From contig NZ_OUMZ01000007.1 of the NCBI RefSeq assembly GCF_900327775.1, positions 2,095,606 to 2,159,605 of the forward strand: a stretch of DNA of 64,000 bases. The letters run 5' to 3'. Positions within the stretch are counted from its first letter, which is position 1, and each line of letters starts with the position of its first letter. The notes beneath the pieces are model-generated. The model was not told the DNA's origin. It saw nothing but the letters and a program-made list of their open reading frames with translations, and did no database searches. The translations under genes and the position numbers were made by a program. The DNA is from Roseovarius sp. EL26. GTDB taxonomy: Bacteria > Pseudomonadota > Alphaproteobacteria > Rhodobacterales > Rhodobacteraceae. Positions 61,318 through 64,000 of this stretch are shown here, piece after piece.

Positions 61318-62831
61318 TTCTTTTTGCCAAATCCAGACAGGCCGGGAGGTAATCCGCCGCCGCCCAAACCGGGCAGGCCACCGGGAAGACCGCCGGGCAT
61401 TTTGCCGCCCATGGCCTTGGCCGCTTGTTCCAGTGCTTTGGGGTCCATACCTGCGGCCATCTCTTCTGGTGAAGGGCCACCTTTGCCGAACATGCCTTTC
61501 ATGGCCTGTTTCAGCATGCCGCCTTTGCCCATTTTGCCCATTTTCTTCATCATGTCGCCCATCTGGCGATGCATCTTGAGCAGTTTGTTCAGCTCGCTCA
61601 CTTCTTGACCCGCGCCTTTGGCGATACGCTTTTTGCGGTTGGCCTGCAGCAGCTTTGGATTGGCGCGTTCTTTTTTGGTCATCGACTGGATCAGGGCGAT
61701 CTGACGGACAATGATCTTGTCGTCAAAACCGGCATCCTGCACCTGCTTGGCCATTTTCCCCATGCCGGGCATCATGCCCATCATGCCTTCCATGCCGCCC
61801 ATCTTGAGCATCTGCTCAAGCTGCATTTTCAGGTCGTTCATATTGAACTGACCCTTCTGGAAGCGCTTCATCATGCGCTCGGCCTGTTCGGCCTCGATGG
61901 TTTCCTGAGCTTTCTCGACAAGGCTGACGATGTCGCCCATGCCAAGGATACGGCCAGCGATCCGATCAGGCTCGAACGTCTCGATCGCGTCCATTTTCTC
62001 GCCAAGGCCGACAAAGCGGATCGGCTTGCCGGTGACAGCACGCATTGAAAGCGCCGCACCACCGCGACCGTCACCATCCATCCGGGTCAGGACCACGCCG
62101 GAAACACCGATCTTATCGTCGAACTCGGTCGCGACATTGACCGCATCCTGACCAGTCAGGCCATCGACCACCAGCAAGGTTTCACGTGGGTTGGCAACAT
62201 CGCGGACATCGGCGGCCTGCTGGGTCAGCTCTGCATCGATGTGCAAGCGACCAGCGGTGTCGAGCATATAAACATCATAGCCACCCAGCGCGGCCTGCGT
62301 TTTGGCACGTTTGGCGATGGCAACCGGGTCTTCGCCCTTGACAATGGGCAGCGTGTCGACGCCGATCTGACGGCCCAAGATCTCTAGCTGTTCCATCGCG
62401 GCGGGGCGGTTAACGTCCAAAGACGCCATCAGCACGCGCTTGCCTTCGCGCTCTTTCAAACGCTTGGCCAGTTTGGCGGTGGTGGTGGTTTTACCCGAAC
62501 CTTGCAAACCGACCATCAGGATCGGCGCAGGGGGGCTATCAATTTTCAAGGCGCCGGGATCAACATCACCGGTCAGCGTGTCAACCAGTGCATCGTGCAC
62601 GATTTTGACAACCTGCTGGCCAGGGGTGATGGATTTGGTGACGGCTTGACCCGTGGCCTGATCCTGAACTTTCTTTATAAATTCGCGGGCAACGGGAAGG
62701 GAAACGTCGGCCTCAAGCAGGGCCACGCGGACCTCGCGCAGGGCGGTTTTGACATCATCCTCGGACAGGGCGCCCTGTTTGGTCAGCCGGTCAAAGACAC
62801 CTGAGAGGCGTTCGGATAGGTTTTCAAACAT
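61314..62831 (-). CDS. ffh: Signal recognition particle protein Ffh
   Basis: Ffh binds signal sequences and 4.5S RNA and targets membrane proteins through FtsY. The 505-residue GTPase has the N domain (about 1-85), GTPase motifs GLQGSGKTTTTAKLA, DTAGRLHID and TRMDGDGRGGAAL, and a methionine-rich M domain. The C-terminus is a Gly/Pro/Leu-rich tail. The start at 62831 (MFENLSERL) is standard; 20 upstream codons are not supported. Confidence 0.96.
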   Translation of the reverse strand: MFENLSERLSGVFDRLTKQGALSEDDVKTALREVRVALLEADVSLPVAREFIKKVQDQATGQAVTKSITPGQQVVKIVHDALVDTLTGDVDPGALKIDSPPAPILMVGLQGSGKTTTTAKLAKRLKEREGKRVLMASLDVNRPAAMEQLEILGRQIGVDTLPIVKGEDPVAIAKRAKTQAALGGYDVYMLDTAGRLHIDAELTQQAADVRDVANPRETLLVVDGLTGQDAVNVATEFDDKIGVSGVVLTRMDGDGRGGAALSMRAVTGKPIRFVGLGEKMDAIETFEPDRIAGRILGMGDIVSLVEKAQETIEAEQAERMMKRFQKGQFNMNDLKMQLEQMLKMGGMEGMMGMMPGMGKMAKQVQDAGFDDKIIVRQIALIQSMTKKERANPKLLQANRKKRIAKGAGQEVSELNKLLKMHRQMGDMMKKMGKMGKGGMLKQAMKGMFGKGGPSPEEMAAGMDPKALEQAAKAMGGKMPGGLPGGLPGLGGGGLPPGLSGFGKKK

Positions 62832-63067
62832 CTCGGCGGCTCCTTTATCACCGTTTCCATCTGGCCCGAAGATAGGATCGGACCGGCCCAATTGCCAAGG
62901 TCAAAGACCGTCCCAAACATGATTGCCCCCGTGGGCGCAACGCGCTGACGGAGGGCGATCCCGGCATAAGCCATGGGACCGGAAGTTTGACGGACTTCCG
63001 GATAATTGAGAGAGCTGATACTGACATGTGACGTAAGAGTCAACAGATGCTGGGTTAGAGGTGGATT

Positions 63068-63763
63068 ATGGATAATGGGTGGGAAGCCTCGGCCGAGGCA
63101 TGGGTCAACAGTATGGGCAAGCACGGCGATTTCAGCCGCTGGGCCGTACTGGATTCGCCGATGTTGGAACGGGTGCGATTGGCAGCCCCCCTGCGCGTGC
63201 TGGACGTGGGCTGCGGCGAAGGGCGGTTCTGCAGAAAGATGGCAGAGACTATTCCGGAGGTGTTTGGCATTGATCCGACTGTCAGGCTGTTAGAGCTGGC
63301 GCGCGGCAAAGGTGGTGCAGAATACGTAGAGGGCGTCGCCGAGGCGCTCCCGTTTAAAGACGGGCATTTCGATCTTGTTGTCAGCTATCTGTCACTGATT
63401 GATATATCTGACGTTTCGACCGCGTTGCGTGAAATGATACGTGTCCTGCGCCCCGGTGGACGGGTGTTGATTACCAATCTGACCGGTTGGGTGACCGCAT
63501 CGCAAGAGCACGGCGGCTGGAGCCGGGACGAACGTGGCGCAACAACGATGACAATAGATCGCTATTTGGAAGAGCACGCCCATTGGGGAGAGTGGGATGG
63601 CATTCGGATACAGAACTGGCACCGCCCCCTATCGTTTTACATGCAGCACTTTTTGGAGTTGGGGCTAACATTGACGCATTTTGATGAGCCGCGCGCCAAT
63701 GCCGTAGATGACCAACGGTACGACGCCTGCCCGTATCTGATGTTGATGGAATGGCGGAAATAG
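63068..63763 (+). CDS. Class I SAM-dependent methyltransferase
   Basis: The 231-residue protein has a Rossmann methyltransferase core: motif I VLDVGCGEGRF (about residue 40), an acidic residue after strand 2 (FGIDPTV), and DLVVSYLSLIDI and LRPGGRVLITNL as motifs II-III. The substrate is not known. A GAGGTG site precedes the ATG. It is divergent from ffh. Confidence 0.88.
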   Translation: MDNGWEASAEAWVNSMGKHGDFSRWAVLDSPMLERVRLAAPLRVLDVGCGEGRFCRKMAETIPEVFGIDPTVRLLELARGKGGAEYVEGVAEALPFKDGHFDLVVSYLSLIDISDVSTALREMIRVLRPGGRVLITNLTGWVTASQEHGGWSRDERGATTMTIDRYLEEHAHWGEWDGIRIQNWHRPLSFYMQHFLELGLTLTHFDEPRANAVDDQRYDACPYLMLMEWRK

Positions 63764-63838
63764 AGATACAACTGCCTCGCTCGCTTGCCTTTCACCGCGA
63801 ATTCTCTAGAGCAGAGTCAAACCTAGGAGAACGCGCCC

Positions 63839-64000
63839 ATGGATGCCTCATCTACCTATCAAGATACCTTGCCCGTCAGTTCAGACGCGCTGCTGGAGAC
63901 GCTGCGCGGCTGGGGCATTGCGCTTGAGTATTACGAGCATACCCCCCTGCGCACAGTGGAGGATGCCAAGTCTTTGCAAGGCAGTGTGATCCCGGCAGGC
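63839..64000 (+). CDS. YbaK/aminoacyl-tRNA deacylase-like protein (start only)
   Basis: The window ends after 54 codons. The opening, with LPVSSDALLETLRGWGIALE and then EHTPLRTVEDAKSLQGSV, resembles prolyl-tRNA synthetase-associated (ProX/YbaK) editing proteins that deacylate mischarged tRNA. AGGAGA lies 9 bp before the ATG. Confidence 0.72.
   Translation, partial: MDASSTYQDTLPVSSDALLETLRGWGIALEYYEHTPLRTVEDAKSLQGSVIPAG

Noticed and set aside
62979..63001. 8-bp stem (CCGGAAGT/ACTTCCGG) between ffh and the methyltransferase as a terminator.
   Set aside because: It lies upstream of both divergent genes and has no T-run; it may be a promoter-region dyad, with too little to call.
1..64000. CRISPR arrays and insertion sequences.
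   Set aside because: No regularly spaced repeats and no transposase genes were seen on either strand.

Overview
The window is chromosomal DNA from an alphaproteobacterium, most likely a marine member of the Rhodobacterales (Roseobacter group). The evidence is the gene content and order: secE-nusG-rplK-rplA; an F0 ATP synthase operon with both b and b' subunits; mipZ; the ffh / GNAT / chorismate mutase / rpsP / bluB / rimM / trmD / rplS / rpmE series; TRAP transporters; and GcvT-type demethylases. No organism name can be read from the sequence itself.

Layout. (1) Positions 1-4218 are housekeeping: rplA, rplK, nusG and secE on the minus strand, a cupin gene inserted between nusG and rplK, and at the left edge a HlyC-like lysine acyltransferase cut off by the window. 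(2) Positions 4626-28598 form a roughly 24 kb genomic island inserted in tRNA-Arg(CCU). An exact 49-bp direct repeat, the 3' part of the tRNA, flanks it. A tyrosine recombinase with a catalytic-type R/K/HxxR/W/Y set lies at the right end behind two tandem, mutually similar Xis-like proteins. At the left end are a RepC-like replication initiator with antisense-RNA-type control elements, a candidate oriT, a MobV-type relaxase and a coupled membrane coiled-coil protein. The island therefore looks like a plasmid-derived integrative mobilizable element. (3) Its main cargo (8753-21609) is a catabolic cassette: a BisC/DMSO-reductase-type molybdoenzyme, an acyl-CoA ligase, a LysR regulator, a crotonase, a complete TRAP transporter, an SDR dehydrogenase, an alpha/beta hydrolase, a GcvT-fold (folate-type) methyltransferase and a second LysR regulator. 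Other cargo is a metallophosphoesterase, an exported protein with a partner and an XRE regulator, and a mer cluster (merR, merT, merF, GDCCxxC protein) that lacks merA.

(4) Positions 28700-38381 return to core genes (ilvD, a CPBP protease, accD, folC, a RhlE-like helicase) and then an AT-richer gene for a voltage-sensor channel-like protein with an RCK-like cytoplasmic part. A well-formed promoter and terminator at 38509-38702 bracket a probable small RNA. (5) Positions 38714-50096 hold a flotillin/YqiJ pair and a methylamine or betaine catabolic cluster: a class III aminotransferase, two tandem FAD-GcvT dehydrogenases, an MttB-superfamily protein and a divergent LysR regulator. (6) Positions 50211-52921 are the F0 ATP synthase operon. 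(7) Positions 53182-55485 hold ArsR, a GT61 glycosyltransferase and an EamA transporter. (8) Positions 55495-62831 are translation and protein-targeting genes on the minus strand. A SAM methyltransferase and the start of a YbaK-domain protein close the window.

The most interesting unit is the island. It combines plasmid replication, mobilization and site-specific integration with a catabolic set that recalls the enzyme classes of DMSP demethylation (GcvT-type demethylase, CoA ligase, crotonase) together with an S/N-oxide reductase-type molybdoenzyme. The substrate is not known and is stated here only as a hypothesis.
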